From Pezicula radicicola (lineage: Eukaryota; Ascomycota; Leotiomycetes; Helotiales; Dermateaceae), in assembly GCA_003008705.1 (NCBI GenBank), contig PDUO01000003.1, positions 1,372,793 to 1,436,792 of the forward strand: DNA of 64,000 bases, written 5' to 3'. Position numbers and translations under genes: made by a program. Under the pieces are notes generated by a model. That model did no database searches. It had not been told where the DNA came from and worked only from the letters and a program-made list of their open reading frames with translations. Positions 34,248 to 46,315 of the stretch are shown here, piece after piece. The first letter of the stretch is position 1, and every line of letters starts with the position of its first letter.

Positions 34248-37200
34248 TTATGCTTCGATCATTTTTCCATATCTTGCAATCTCCGAATCACTGAGGGCGG
34301 CCATCCAGAGGCATCGCTCAGTAACTCCCTCAATTGGTAGGAATCTGTATAGTTGACTGGCTTCCAGCAAGCGCAAAAGATTCTTGACAATAGTTGCGTC
34401 AGTGCGGCATCTCTCGAAATTAACTAAGGGCTCAGTGGTCGGGGTGCTAGCAATCTGGCTTGGCCGTTCCGAGTTGACCAAAAGGTCATGCGTATAGATG
34501 CCTACAAATGGAATACAGCCCTGGTCAGCACCAGACCCTTCCATCTCTGCTCTGAGGCTATGGAAGTTGCTTGTTGGAGTCACAAGTGCCTCCATCTCAC
34601 CAAGGGTTTGCATATCGGCCGCCGGAACGTGATTCCAGGTATTTGTAAGACGAGAGATGTCCTTAGAGGTAAGGGCAACGGTAAGCTGGGTCATGGTGGC
34701 GAAGTTGCGGTACCTGCGGCAATGAGCCGCAATGTGGATGAACTTCATGATGCAACGAACTCGCTCCTCGAGGTCGCTCGTTAAAACAATCTCTGAGACC
34801 GCCCACTTAACCATGAGGTTGAAACGAGCAATGACAACTTCGACTCCACGTGGTTCCGAAGTACGAAGGAACTCAACCCAAGACCGAGATGCTGTCTGCG
34901 TATCCTTCCAACGCATTTCGATAAGATCCTTCCAGTCGATTTCGTTCAAGGCATCTTTCTCAATCAAAGTAAATTGTTGAGCAAGCACTTGGGAGTCAAA
35001 TGCCAAGGTGAATGGTAAGTGGACAGAAGTCTTGCGGGAAGCGTCAGGAATGCTGTTCATTCTCAATGGATCGTGAGTGCTTGGCGATGCACCTCTTTCT
35101 CCAAAATCATGCATGGCAAGCGTTGGAGTGACGTCTGGAGTTGGAGGAAGCCCTACACCCACACCTTTTGGAGAGTCTCGTATCTGGTTGTCATGCAATT
35201 GAGGGATGTTTGCCGTGTTTGGCGACAATTGTAGAGCCTGTACCAGAGTCATCGGTGGAGATGGCGGGTGATGTAGAGGATGTAATGGGAGTGCCATTTC
35301 TTTGACGATCGTGCCGGCTCGCATTGGTGGGAAGGCAGATGTGGAATTGGAATCATGTGCCGTGTATTCAGTTCGTGAAATAACTTCCAATGACATCTCC
35401 GAAGAAAGGTCACTCCTGTCGTCACTATCGTCGTCAAGGCCGATAAAGGACTCATTATCTGCGTCTGTCTCGCCGATTCCTCTCATACTTTCTGTCTCGT
35501 TGACAAATTCATAAGAAGGATGAGACGACTCTGGTGTGTGCTCATTGTGTTCTAGTCTCTCGCTACTTGGTGCCCGGAGCACTGACATTGAAGTCCAGTC
35601 ATCCATGCGCTGTTGGCCTTTGTTGTCCACCGACAAGCCACGCTCAAGCAATGGGATTGATGAGTATGACTCCACAGATCTTGGAGACTGGACAGACGCT
35701 TGTTGCATTCCTCGTGGTTGATATACAGTAGGCTTTAGCTCCTCTACGGAGACTGTCATCTTATGAGGGTTCGGGCGATAGCTTTCAATTGGAGGAGTTT
35801 TCGAGATACTCGTCTCAACTATATGCTTCAAGCGATGCTTGTGCTTTTCCTCGTCGTCTTCAGGTAGCGTCAATGTACTGACATCGATATTAGCACCACC
35901 GAAGCTGTTCCTACGAACCGGAACATCACGTGGCATATTTGATGCAGAGACATCAGAACGTCCCTGCTCAAATTTACCCTCGAGCTTCAAGAGTGCTGAT
36001 TCAACTCCGCCGTCATCGTTGATATCGTCCGGAATTTGGGCCAGCATAGCAGCTTCCTTCTCGAAGGATGGACGCATGACTGGCTGAGACGAGTGCGTGC
36101 TGAAAAGAGAAACGCGCGGTTTTGGTGAAGGCTGAGCCAGCTGCCCAAGAGAGAATGGGTGTGCGTTTGTCTTGGAATCGTCATAGTCACTACTGACAAC
36201 ACCAACATAATCACTAGAATCACCGCCCATCATGAACGAGCTTCGCACGGAATCCGAAAACGTTGCTAAAGAGCCAGTTGACATTGTTCTGCGCAGCGGT
36301 TTCTCATTGAGATCGCCTACGTTGTTGACGGCTCTCAAGTCACCACCTGGGCGTCTTCGAAGAACACGAAGGGGACGAGGAACAGACTCCACATTTGAAA
36401 GTTTGTTGCTTTCAGCGAAAGAACTCGCGTCAAAACTTCGCTCTGTCTGTTCTCGCGTCATCCCACTCTGGTAAGAAGCATAGCGGCGCAGTGATGAAGA
36501 TTTCTTGACTCTATAGCTATAGGGCCTTGAAGGACCAACATATGAGCGTTGAGATCGTAAAGATGGTTGGCTGAAAAGTTTATGGTTGATTGGAGACCGA
36601 TCATGTGAATCAGGAAAGTCCGTGACTAAGGATGGGGTTCTCTCAAACGAAGGCGATCGGTTCCTGGTGAGCCCCAGAAGATGCGAGGATCGTCGGGGTG
36701 TACCCAATGGCACCTCAGGTGGGGTACAGGGAGGTGTTGGGCCTCCAGAAGGCTGCATAAATGCATCGGCGAATGTGTCCACGGAAGGATTCATCGGCAA
36801 TGCACCTGTCATGGTCGGTAAGTCCACATTCAGTGTGTCGTCAACAATCACTATTGATTTACTTCCGGTCGTCATCTCGCTTGGTGCTGCTATTTCGTGG
36901 TCTGGCCTGAGTGATTCAATTGTCGTGTCCGGATGCATCTCAGAGTAGTGAAGCTCATTATGCTCACTACTCTCAGCGGATTCTCTTTCACTTGCTTCAC
37001 GTTGTTCCATATCAGCCTCAGCATCCTCTCGAACAGCCCTCTTGAAGTCCTCCGCGATCTCGGCGCCTAGCAAATCAATCCGCATGGGTGCACGAGCTCC
37101 TGTATTGCGAGGTCTAGCCTGTGGGACAATTGCTGTACCTGGAAGCCGGTTTATTGTTGCTCCTCGAACACCAAGTGGTGGTATGTGAGGAAAGCTTCCC

Positions 37201-39707
37201 TGCGTAGGTGAGGATTCGCTAGGACTTGCAATATTCCTCGTGCTCAGTGCACGACGCACACTACCCAGAAGCTTCTTCATACCCGGTCCTGACATTGCGG
37301 ACGGTCCTTTTTCATTTGCTGGTGTGCCTGGAAATAGCGTGGTAGCTCGATTAGCATCAGCTGGAGTACCTGGCGCAATTTCTTCAACAAAAGCTTGGCC
37401 GGGTGGGAACAAATTGCCCCTCACAAGACTACCTGCGTAAGGTAAAGCCAATAGAAGCTCGGTACTCCTATAAAGCACTTTCTCAACTGGTTGTACTCGC
37501 TGGTCTCTGAAGGAGTCTGAAAAGCTGCCACTTCGTTTGTGTGCGTGATTGGGGCGCACACGTTTACCTGTCAGAGCTCTAGGTGTAGTTGCTATAGGTG
37601 GGCCATTCTCGTACAGAGAACTTGCGACCACAGGATGCGCTGGCAGTGGGTAGCCAGTTCCCACGGGACGTGAACGCGAAGGGAAGGAGCAGGAGACAAA
37701 GTCCTCGCTCATGATACTCCCCGGAGACAAGGGAGGCTCATCTTCTTGATTATCCTGATGAACTTGTACTGTGGGGACCGTCTGATGAGCATCGTATGAG
37801 TCCGGCATCATCGAATCAATATGGCCAGCACGTGATACATCTGCAAAGAAGTTACGCTGTTCAGCGGCAGAGGACTCTGGCTCGGCCTCCACAAAATCGG
37901 GTTCAATGATGCCTTCCAATCGTGGCGGGCCATTTGGATGCGTCTCCCAGAAACTGGGGTCCAGCTTTGGGTTTCGGTGACCTGCTATTCCTCCGGGATG
38001 TATAGAAGCCTCGGCTCTAAGCTCGGTATCAAACTCTTCTCCATCCCAGTATAACGCGCAAACTCTACGCCAGCATTTCTTAAGCTCACCCAAGATCTTC
38101 AAAGGGACCTTCGTTCGTGTTGGATCATTTGAGACGTCATCCACGAGGCCGTTGAGCAGTTCACAGAACGACTTGCGTAAATCATAATCAATAACGTAAT
38201 CATCGAGGAAGTAGTTCAAGATCCAATGCCGCATTGCAACAAAAGTTCTGACTCTAACCACTGTGCCCGTCTCATCGTCTCTTTCCAGCGCCCAGCGTAA
38301 TCTTGCAATTAGCATATGTAGCAGGTCTGACGTGTCTAAGTACCCACGATATGTTAGGAAAAAGTCTGAAAGAAGGTCATAATCCACAAAGGTAGGTGAT
38401 GTGATCTCGGCTACAAGCCGAGCTGGAGTCGCAGCTTTAATTCCACCACCCACTGAATACCGGACCACAGATGGATGATCACAGGCTGGTTTGAAGGTTA
38501 GCGCGTCAAACATTTCCGGAACTATTACTACACGCTGTCGCATGGCTCCAGGTGTTCCTATAAATGGGGAGCCCATTGACATAGGACTGGATGGGCGTGT
38601 AGCTGATGAGTATGGCTGTGGAGATGCATCAGAATGTCGTCGCGAAAGGAGACGCGTTGGGCGGCGAGAACTCTGCCTGATAGAATGGTCTCTGGAGGAC
38701 AAAACACTGGAACGTATGTCATCTGTTCCTGTATAGGACGAGTTTCGAAGGAAGGCGGTCCCTCGCAGACTAAATCGTGGAGTTCCAAGCTTGAATGAAG
38801 GAATTGCGACGTCCAATGTTGGAAGGTCTGTTGAATACTCCGCGGGTTTTGACTTCACTCCTGTGCCAGGTCTCTCTATGACAACCTTGAATGCTCCCAT
38901 GTCTGAACCTTGAATTGGGATCGATTCTTCAATGGTCGAGTTTGAGAACGCACGTCTATGGATGCGGGACGAGGACTGCGCCTGAGTTTCTGGGAAATAC
39001 TGCTTTCTAGCATTTTGGGCAGGTGTTGATGGAGAACGTGTTGGAGTCCATAGACTTGCACGGGAATCATCCTCATTCCGCGATGCTAATACGTCAAGCC
39101 CTGCTGTGCTTGGTGGTGTAATAGGAAATACAAAAGAGGGTTGAGGATATCGTTGGTTCGCCGGGCGGATCGTAGGTCTGTCAACACGCGTCAGTGAAAG
39201 TTCACTTAACATCACCGCCATCACAGAAACAATTCCTCCACCGCTTCCTGGCCTTAGACCTTACCGTAAGTATATTCTGCCGTTGTTCCCAACATTGGCC
39301 ACCGTGAACTGTCTACCTTCTCTTCCAGCAGAACCACCATCGGGGGTAAGATCATATTTGCCATCCTCAGCTTCCCTCCGCTCTTTCCGTAATACACTAC
39401 TCTCTTTGCGCAGGCCATCCTTTAATTGCTTCTTCTTAGTCAAATCCGGAGAGCGTTTTCCTGCCGCCCGTCGCAGGTCTTCTCGTGATCGTGGGGCAGG
39501 CGAGAGAGTGATGCCAGTTTTGGGGGCTGAGGAATCAACCTCTCGAACAGTGGTTGAGATACGACCGGATTTGGGAAGGCGACCTCGTGGAGACAATCGA
39601 TCTCGCTGTCGTTGTCGCAAGTTCTGGGCCTCTGGCGAATGAGCCATGGTCGACTGTGAGGCCGGCATAGGCATAGGGGCGGCCTCCACTACGGTCCCCT
39701 TCTCCAT
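34248..39707 (-). CDS. LTE1: Ras-family guanine nucleotide exchange factor, Lte1 type
   Basis: Exons 39707-39265 and 39177-34248; 5373 nt, 1790 residues. The 87-nt intron splits an Arg codon and yields GRIYLRPTIRPANQR, a block typical of fungal Lte1. Domains: conserved N-terminus around residue 130-165; RasGEF_N (~385-510: VVRYSVGGGIKAATPARLV, LLSDFFLTYRGY, RTFVAMRHWILNYF); a very long Ser/Pro-rich disordered middle; and a C-terminal catalytic RasGEF domain (~1535-1785: LAQQFTLIEKDALNEIDW, MRWKD, VVIARFNLMVKW, RCIMKFIHIAAHCR, FVGIYTHDL). In yeast Lte1 promotes mitotic exit through the Tem1 pathway and bud-cortex polarity. In filamentous fungi the role is likely septation or mitotic-exit control; this is inferred. 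The first ATG (39707) is used because exon 1 is needed for the conserved start. Confidence 0.92.
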
Positions 39708-39830
39708 CTTGACTCAAGTCCAGCAGGACAGCCGGTCAGCTGTTTCGTCGACCTGGTTTACGATGCATTGACGATGGTGATTGAATGATCGAATGGCCTA
39801 CTAGAATCTTGGGGGAAGAAGAGGAAGAGT

Positions 39831-39858
39831 GTGGTAGTGGTAGTGGTAGTGGTAGTGG
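39831..39858. repeat. GTGGTA microsatellite
   Basis: About four and a half tandem copies of GTGGTA, some 125 bp upstream of the LTE1 start codon. Confidence 0.9.
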
Positions 39859-40070
39859 CCGTGGTGTTGTTGATCGGACGAGAGATTTGAGTTGGCTTGG
39901 GTTGCACAGTCTGAGCATCCGTAGTGGCTGGGGGGCCGGACCTTGGTACTTTGGAGGGTAGAAGGTGCAATGCCCGCGACTGCCCACTTCAGTCCAGCTT
40001 TTAGCGTGTGAGCAACCCTGTCACCCGTTATGTTAGTGCACCCCACCGGCTGAGCGACCAGGGGTGGCTC

Positions 40071-40139
40071 CAGGGCCCCAGGGCTCCAGGGCTTGAGGGC
40101 TTGAAGGCTGCGTGAGGGCTGCTTGAGGGCTTCCGGGGC
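40071..40139. repeat. imperfect GGGCTTGA-type tandem repeat
   Basis: Run of related units: AGGGCCCC, AGGGCTCC, AGGGCTTG, AGGGCTTG, AAGGCTGCGTG, AGGGCTGCTTG, AGGGCTTCC. GC-rich, in the upstream region of LTE1. Confidence 0.75.
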
Positions 40140-41513
40140 AGTAAGGTATCAAAGACTTCAAAGATGTCATAGGAGGCACGACGAAACCGACAAAATGGTA
40201 GTGGTGCTCTGAGGTCTCATATTCTACTTCTCCTTGCGTGGTGATAGTTGGAGATGTCTTGAACACTCGATGCGAAGAACAAAAAGAACACACACACACA
40301 GGAGCAATTCTAAGCGACAGCTTCCAGGCTTCTTCTTGGGGAGCCTGGGAGGAAGTGGTTCAGCCTCAGCTGCCGTCAAATATGGGTGGGTAAAGTCAAA
40401 AGAAGTCCAAAGTCGTTGGTGGCACAGTAGTGTTGCCGGTGGCAGTGGAGGTGGCAGTTGGATCATTCCTGTGCTCACTGCTCACTGCTCACTCACTAAG
40501 GTACTGCTCCTTGTCCATCACACAGTGCAATGTGCAAATGTGCATCCTTCGAAGCGATGCCTTTTACACGATTCACCTGCATTGGCGTACTGCACAGAGG
40601 GCCTTGTTTCTTCTTCGCTCTCTTCGGCACTTCAGCCATGTCTTCTTCTTCGGCAGACCTCGTGGGCCCAAAAGAGGCACTTGCATCCCGCTTTGATGAA
40701 GAAGGTTTATCAACACCATCATAAATGCCAATTAAGAACCAGGAAAGCCGGCAAGAATGCAACCTTCATCACACCCTTCAGTAGTACCTAGTACGTCCTC
40801 GGCATTTTAAACTCACTGTAAGTCTTCCAAATCTGTTACCGTCGTAGATTGTTAGGCCTTAAACTGGACATGAAAATGTCGGAAATTGCTTTACCCAGGT
40901 TCGTATCGACGGTTCTTCACGGTTCACAAGCCACGATTACGGTATCTAATCTTCGCATTCTTCTCCTTCACTCTCTCCCATGAACGCATGATCCCAGCGG
41001 GCATTTTTAACTCACATCGCCAGAGATGATCAATTGGTGGAAGTGGGCAGAGTGGAGAAGACAAGCAAATTGTGCAGGTCTCAAGTTTTCATCTCTGATT
41101 CTGCTCAAGCCCTTAGTTCGTAATCTTGCGACCGGAACCCAGCGCAGTGGACACGACCGTGACGACCGCTGAGCTTTGTCCACTGTTGACGACCAGAATG
41201 ACCGGGGAACACGGGCACGGCTAGTTCTGGATAGTTCCCCCGGCCTTGAACAGGGAGCATAACCAACGCTGTGGAAGATGAGCGGATGGTGTCCCCAGTG
41301 AGCGTCGGCCTTCAAAGTTCAAGTTCCGTGAGGTGTGTGCTGCCTCCATTATTTTACGAATTATTCCGTACGATGTAGGCCCCAAGTCAGACTCTCACGC
41401 CCGAATTACTAGTTCAAGAATCCAGATGGCAATATTTGTGTAGGCAGCCATGTCAGATAGCCAGATATCTAGCCGGCGATACGGGAATATGAACGGCGGC
41501 GACGACGAAGCAA

Positions 41514-41535
41514 TACAGTACAGTACAGTACAGTA
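41514..41535. repeat. TACAG pentamer repeat
   Basis: Four and a half tandem copies of TACAG (to TA at 41535). Related GTACAG motifs recur nearby at 42204-42222 and 42820. Confidence 0.85.
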
Positions 41536-42400
41536 TGATGAGACGAGCTGGAACTTTATTCGAACTGGCAGTCCAGGCTTCGTATGAAGTACTCCGTACC
41601 TAATTATCAGTAATTAATCAAACTTCAGTCCAAAATTTAACATCGGCGGGAATTGCAAAGTACTCGGCTTGTAGCTCCTCCCAGCGACTTGTAAGCACCT
41701 TGCTGTTGTGGAGTTTCTGTCAGTGCGCTCTCTAGATTTTCACCAGCAACAATATATTTGAAGTGCCTTTTGGTAACGGGAATGGAGTCAATACGACAGA
41801 GCAGACTCCGTACCTACGTACCTTCAGCCTTAATATCGCTACTGCTGGGTCTCAGTGTGATTTGTATCAAGTATGTAGAATATGAGGCGCTTGGGGTTTC
41901 TCTGTCCAACGCAATCACACCAACATTGCAGAAAACACATCTCAAGCCCAAATCAAAATTCAGCAGCAGTAGAAAAAAAGGCCCGACAACCTTCCCTTTC
42001 TGTTAATAACTGCATCATACTCTGATTATCCTCTTGCCATCGAAACCGACGCCTCGTCACCACATCACCCTCTTCTTATTCCCGTCTCTCGCCTGTCTTC
42101 CATCCAACATTTTATGATTTGCCCATTTACCAATACGCAACAGATCTGGTGATCTATCTCCCACAGTTTCAAGATAAGAGATGAACCAAGATCTCCGGGA
42201 GCTGTACAGTACAGTACTGTACTTTTACATCTCCTAATAATAACATCACTCGGCACCTCAGCTCTCGCAACGCTGAACTTCTGAAGGCACAGCACATAAG
42301 CTGCGACGATCATCAAGCACCAACTTTCCAATAAAAGTACAGAATCCAACAACACTAAATTACCATCTCAATAAAAAGCAAGCAAACAAACTTCCAAACT

Positions 42401-44203
42401 CCCTCAAAAAGGTTGTTCCTATTCTTGTCATTATGAAGGTAAAGTTGATATCAAACTTCACTCGTATTTCCGCATCGTTCCCTTCTCCCTTCGGCTTCCT
42501 TCGTTCCACGTTTCGTACAACCACTGCAACAAGCCATCCGTTAGACTTCCATCATCCGTCCCGTCTACCTACCTACAGGCTACTATACCGGTATATCAAC
42601 CGTTCCACGTCTCGTCGTCTCATCCGACAGTAGCGCACGTAGATGACAAGCCCTAAAAGCCATAGCCGCAACACCGCGTCTTTCGCTCTCCCATCCCTCC
42701 CTTCATCTCCACAATCACCACATGCACAAACGCTCAACCCTCTCAAAAGGCTTAAACTCTTGCACAATACTTCCATCCGTACTTCGCATCACGAGCGAGT
42801 ACACAGACAATCTAATCAGTACAGTACCTTAAGATACTGTACAATAAAATCAGGCACTTAAAGAATCAACACCTTGAATACCATCTCCAGCACCGCTATA
42901 CTCCCTACCGCCGTCTTTTCCGGCCATCCAAAAGACAAGGCGAACGGCCTAGCTCACGAGCAAATTAATTGATTCCTATTCCTTAAAGCTACTAAAAACA
43001 CGTGCTTCCCAGGAATATCCTCGTGTTTTACATCTTGGTCCATCTCTTTTCATCGGTGCTTAATAGAGATGAAAGGGATCCCTTGATATACTTATTTCGA
43101 TATTGACAAGTCTAGCTCTTAACTTTGATCATAAGCGTAGATATGATGCTGCATGTGCCTCCGTACGAGTACCGGCGTGTGATCTGAGCTTGTTGGAACA
43201 TATGCAAATAATAATTACGAAATATTGAAAGGCTATTTTTGATATGCCATGGCCATGCATGGTATGGAGGTGGAAGAGGGGAGTCCTTGTTTGATTGGGT
43301 TGTGGTCATGTGATTTAATATTTTTCGGAGAGGTTGGCGGGAAGAAGGTTTTTTTAACTGTATTTCGGTCTTGGGGGAGTTTATTTGACATTTATGGATG
43401 GATGGTTGGTTTGATGGGATGGTGGATGTTGATGTGAAGGTGAGTTTTGATTTTTGATGCTTGGAATGAGTTTCCTTGGTGAAGCCTGGAGAAGGCTTTT
43501 TTTGAGTTTTCTAGTCTGGGAGTCTAGATGTTGGTAGTGCCAGAATTTGCATTGTTACTACTGTACAGTGTACAGTAGTCCTTGGACTGTTCAATTAGTG
43601 GATGAACATACTCCCCTTCTACTGGTATGTAGTATTGCTCTTAACTCTCTTTGAACCCTCCTATCGGTAGAACTTAAGTTATATAACTTAGGTTTTAAGT
43701 CTTAATAAACATAGTAAAAGAAAACCCAATCTGTACGAACTGGAATTCACCTGAAAAGTAGAGTTATTTCTATTTCGCTCTATCTAAGTGATTAGAGTAA
43801 TGGTCATTTAAGACTATATTAACTTAATTTTGAATGACATACTAAAATTTGGGTTTGAGTTGATTTGCTTAAGTTTGATTTAAGTAACTTAGTTGTTTTA
43901 GGTACCTCACTTAACTTAGATTTGGGCAACAGAATTAGAGTTACTTACTTGAACCTGGACTTAAGCAACTCACTCAAGCTAAATACCTCCTCACTTTACC
44001 ACTCTATATAATAGTAGTACCTATGTAAAGAAATAAATAAAATAAACAAACGTGAAATTTCTTTTAGTTTTCTTCTCTTATCTAATAGTTTAATCAACGC
44101 ATATAGAGTAGAACAAGGAAAGAAATCATCTAGAAAATACAAACAACTACAGATAACTCTTTATCGAAAAGGCATATTATTATTCCCCAAAGCTCTTGAA
44201 TAT
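42401..44203. other. intergenic, AT content rising rightward
   Basis: Two small frames (42433-42633 and 42643-42861, 66 and 72 codons) are not convincing. A 21-bp palindrome lies at 43558-43578, and 43660-43990 is packed with ACTTAAGT-like words (see findings). No intact gene is supported. Confidence 0.5.
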
Positions 44204-45237
44204 TCAAGCTTTCTCCAGCTTCAACTTCCCAGCACAAAACCTCTTATGAAAAGGCCAAACAAGACGTTGATGAGTAACACCACAATAATAAACACAATAT
44301 AGTGTACACTTCTTCAGTTTAACATCCACAAGCGAAGTCATACCACAATGACCACACCAAGGCTTCGTCTTCCTCATTTCCCATCTCTCCTTAACTATCT
44401 TAGCTACACCCTCCAACCATACGGAGTAGCCCCAATAGACGCCGAAAGCTTAGGTCTTTCCTCCCCATCCGATGAAGCTATCTTTTCAAGTTGATCATAA
44501 AATTGATCTAAAGATTCCAACACAAACATATCATTTAATTTCAACCATCTACCATACATATCCCCAAACTACATAGATGCAAGATCAAGAACCACTCGAA
44601 TGTTTTTCTCCTCGGATACAGCAAATCCGAAAATGGCATGTACAGAAATCTATTCATGACCCGAGATAAGAGAGCTAGAATTTTTATCTTTGTCTTTATC
44701 TTTACTGTTTATTTTGTGGAGTATAATGGTAAGAGTTATAAACTTTGAATCAAGGAGTTCCCATTCTAGAATCCCGCAATTGGAAATCGTTGTCATGAAT
44801 GAATCTCCAGTAGTTGTACTATACAGGTAGCTTTTGTGTTGGAAGATAATGAGAGAAGGAAGATTGGAATAATTAAATTGATGTAAAATATATATCGTAA
44901 CTACGGGCTTGCCAGAAAATAGTCTCGAGTTCTTTGGTTGTGTAGTTGGCCAATGATGTTGGTATGGAAGTTGGGAGTATATTTAATAGTAACTTAGGTT
45001 TATGGGAATTAGTAGAGTTGTCTTTAAGAGAAAGCTTTTTGTTGTTGTTGTTGTTGGGGGTTGCGAGGGCTGTAATTGAGTACTTTGTATTCTAGGAACG
45101 TTGTGAATGGATTATTATAGTTAGCTACTACCTCGACGAGTTTTGTGTGCCGAAAGCATGGTTCTGTAGAGGCTATTTCGTAGTTGAGAAGGAGAGCGAT
45201 GTCGTGAAAGTTGAGAGGCTATTCTGTTTGTAGTTTG
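44204..45237 (-). pseudogene. dead MYND zinc-finger protein gene
   Basis: Read on the minus strand. The first segment (45237-45040) gives LNFHDIALLLNYEIASTEPC and NNPFTTFLEYKVLNYSPRN. The middle includes ANYTTKELETIFWQARSYDI (about 44965-44905), SLIIFQHKSYLYSTTTGDSF and ISNCGILEWELLDSKF. Further on are HAIFGFAVSEEKN and YGRWLKLNDMFVLESLDQFY, then a MYND-type finger near 44340-44230: WCGHCG, LKKC--YC, YYC, HQ--VWPFHKRFC. Damage: in-frame TAG stops at 45219-45221, 44650-44652 and 44569-44571, a stop-rich segment around 44990-45035, and frame shifts near 44890 and 44420. An AG acceptor at 45238-45239 suggests a lost upstream exon. All three discrete stops are TAG, as expected from CpA to TpA change by RIP. 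MYND fingers mediate protein contacts; this copy cannot make a full product. Confidence 0.75.
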
Positions 45238-45358
45238 CTAAAATCAGAAATCGAAAATCACTAAATGCTAGGACTTGTAAATGCGGAGTGCTTTAGTCAT
45301 CTCGTGTTTAACTATCTACTTTTGAATTAGGCCTTCTTAAGCCCGATATGTAGGATAA
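45238..45358. other. spacer upstream of the dead MYND gene
   Basis: AT-rich. It may contain the remains of a first exon on the minus strand (a short frame beginning MTKALRIYKS near 45315), but this is too short to support. Confidence 0.3.
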
Positions 45359-45700
45359 AGGACTTGGTATTATCTTACAAGGCAAGTATATCGTATACAA
45401 GGATGTGTACGCTTTACTAACCGGCTACGTAAGGTAGCTATTAACGATAAAGGGACAATACAAATAAACGCCACGTAGTCAGAACGTTCTCTTAATTCAT
45501 TCCTACAAGGCTTAGCTGAGATATAGTATTCACAAGAGCTTTTACAGTTTAAGAAGAGTGTAATTGCAAGGATTAGATTAATCGACGACGTCTATACATT
45601 ACTAATTGCTCGATTTAAAATATTAGACGTAGAAGCTTTGAAACGACTAGCTTAGACTAGATATAGCCTAATTAACGTTAATGTAGGTATACTAATCTAA
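45359..45700 (+). pseudogene. RIP-damaged coding relic, probably from a repeated element
   Basis: A 114-codon frame interrupted only by three TAG stops (45476-45478, 45524-45526, 45653-45655). Between them it reads as a plausible protein: RTWYYLTRQVYRIQGCVRFT, RLRKVAINDKGTIQI, SERSLNSFLQGLAEI, YSQELLQFKKSVIARIRLID, VYTLLIARFKILDVEALKRL. Stops arising only from Gln codons, in AT-rich DNA next to a transposon end, suggest a multicopy sequence mutated by RIP. I cannot name the family; a transposon-borne gene is a guess. Confidence 0.5.
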
Positions 45701-46021
45701 CGTTATATCCTTAATATACAGATGTTTAGAAAAACAACTAGATATTCAGACAAATATAGTCTTCTTTTAATTATCTTTAATTCGTTCGATTTCGAAGTCA
45801 AAGTTTATATTCAACGGCCAGAGCCAACCCTTTTTTTTTCGAAGATTAGATAGATTATATAGGTCAGAAGTGGTCTCTTATTCAAGAGCAAGCACAAAGA
45901 AAGAAGCGTTTCCAAAGATACGCCGGAAATACTTGTTTAGAAAATAAGTGACAAATATATACAAAGGGAGAACAAGAAAGGAAGCCGTGCAGAAACGAGA
46001 GCTATGGTTCGTCGCTTATTA
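45701..46021. other. AT-rich tract left of the MITE
   Basis: AT-rich, no intact gene. It may continue the damaged element at 45359-45700. Confidence 0.35.
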
Positions 46022-46315
46022 CGAAGGCAAGGGCAAAAAGTATCCGGACACATTAAGCGAGAATACAAGAACACCAAACTCTGTAATAACATATACTTTT
46101 TCGAATTATATAGTAGCTTTTGTATTAATCTTGAACTTATAATTTCTTATACTTGAATGGAACAGAGAGACATCTTTAATTATCCGGAAATTTTATTAAA
46201 TTCTATTAAGAGTGTATAGTATAGTATATAGTTGTTTAAAGGCTATGTAAAGCCATAGGCTTCGTGATTTTTCCTAGTGTAAGGGGTGACCGGATACTTT
46301 TTGCCTCTGCCTTCG
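46022..46315. mobile_element. 294-bp MITE with Tc1/mariner-like terminal inverted repeats
   Basis: The ends are inverted repeats of about 30 bp matching at 27 positions: left 46022-46051, right 46286-46315. Each begins CGAAGGCA and contains GGCAAAAAGTATCCGG followed by (A/T)CAC. A TA dinucleotide flanks each end (46020-46021 and 46316-46317), the target-site duplication expected of Tc1/mariner elements, whose termini often carry an AAAAGTAT-CGGACA-like core. The 234-bp interior is AT-rich and has no transposase gene, so the element is non-autonomous. Confidence 0.85.

Larger units (their letters stand above)
39708..42400. other. long upstream region of LTE1, no gene
   Basis: 2.7 kb with simple repeats near the gene (39831-39858 and 40071-40139, listed) and GTAC-type palindromes further out (41514-41535, 42204-42222). 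The longest open frame here (40234-40791) has no protein-like composition and overlaps equally long frames on both strands. I see no gene. Confidence 0.5.

Noticed and set aside
40234..40791. 185-codon open frame upstream of LTE1.
   Set aside because: Overlaps equally long frames in other phases and on the other strand; composition is that of simple GC-rich DNA; no recognisable motif.
42433..42861. Two adjacent small frames (66 and 72 codons) on the plus strand.
   Set aside because: Ser/Thr/Arg/His-rich readings typical of C-rich DNA; no conserved motif; no supporting intron structure.
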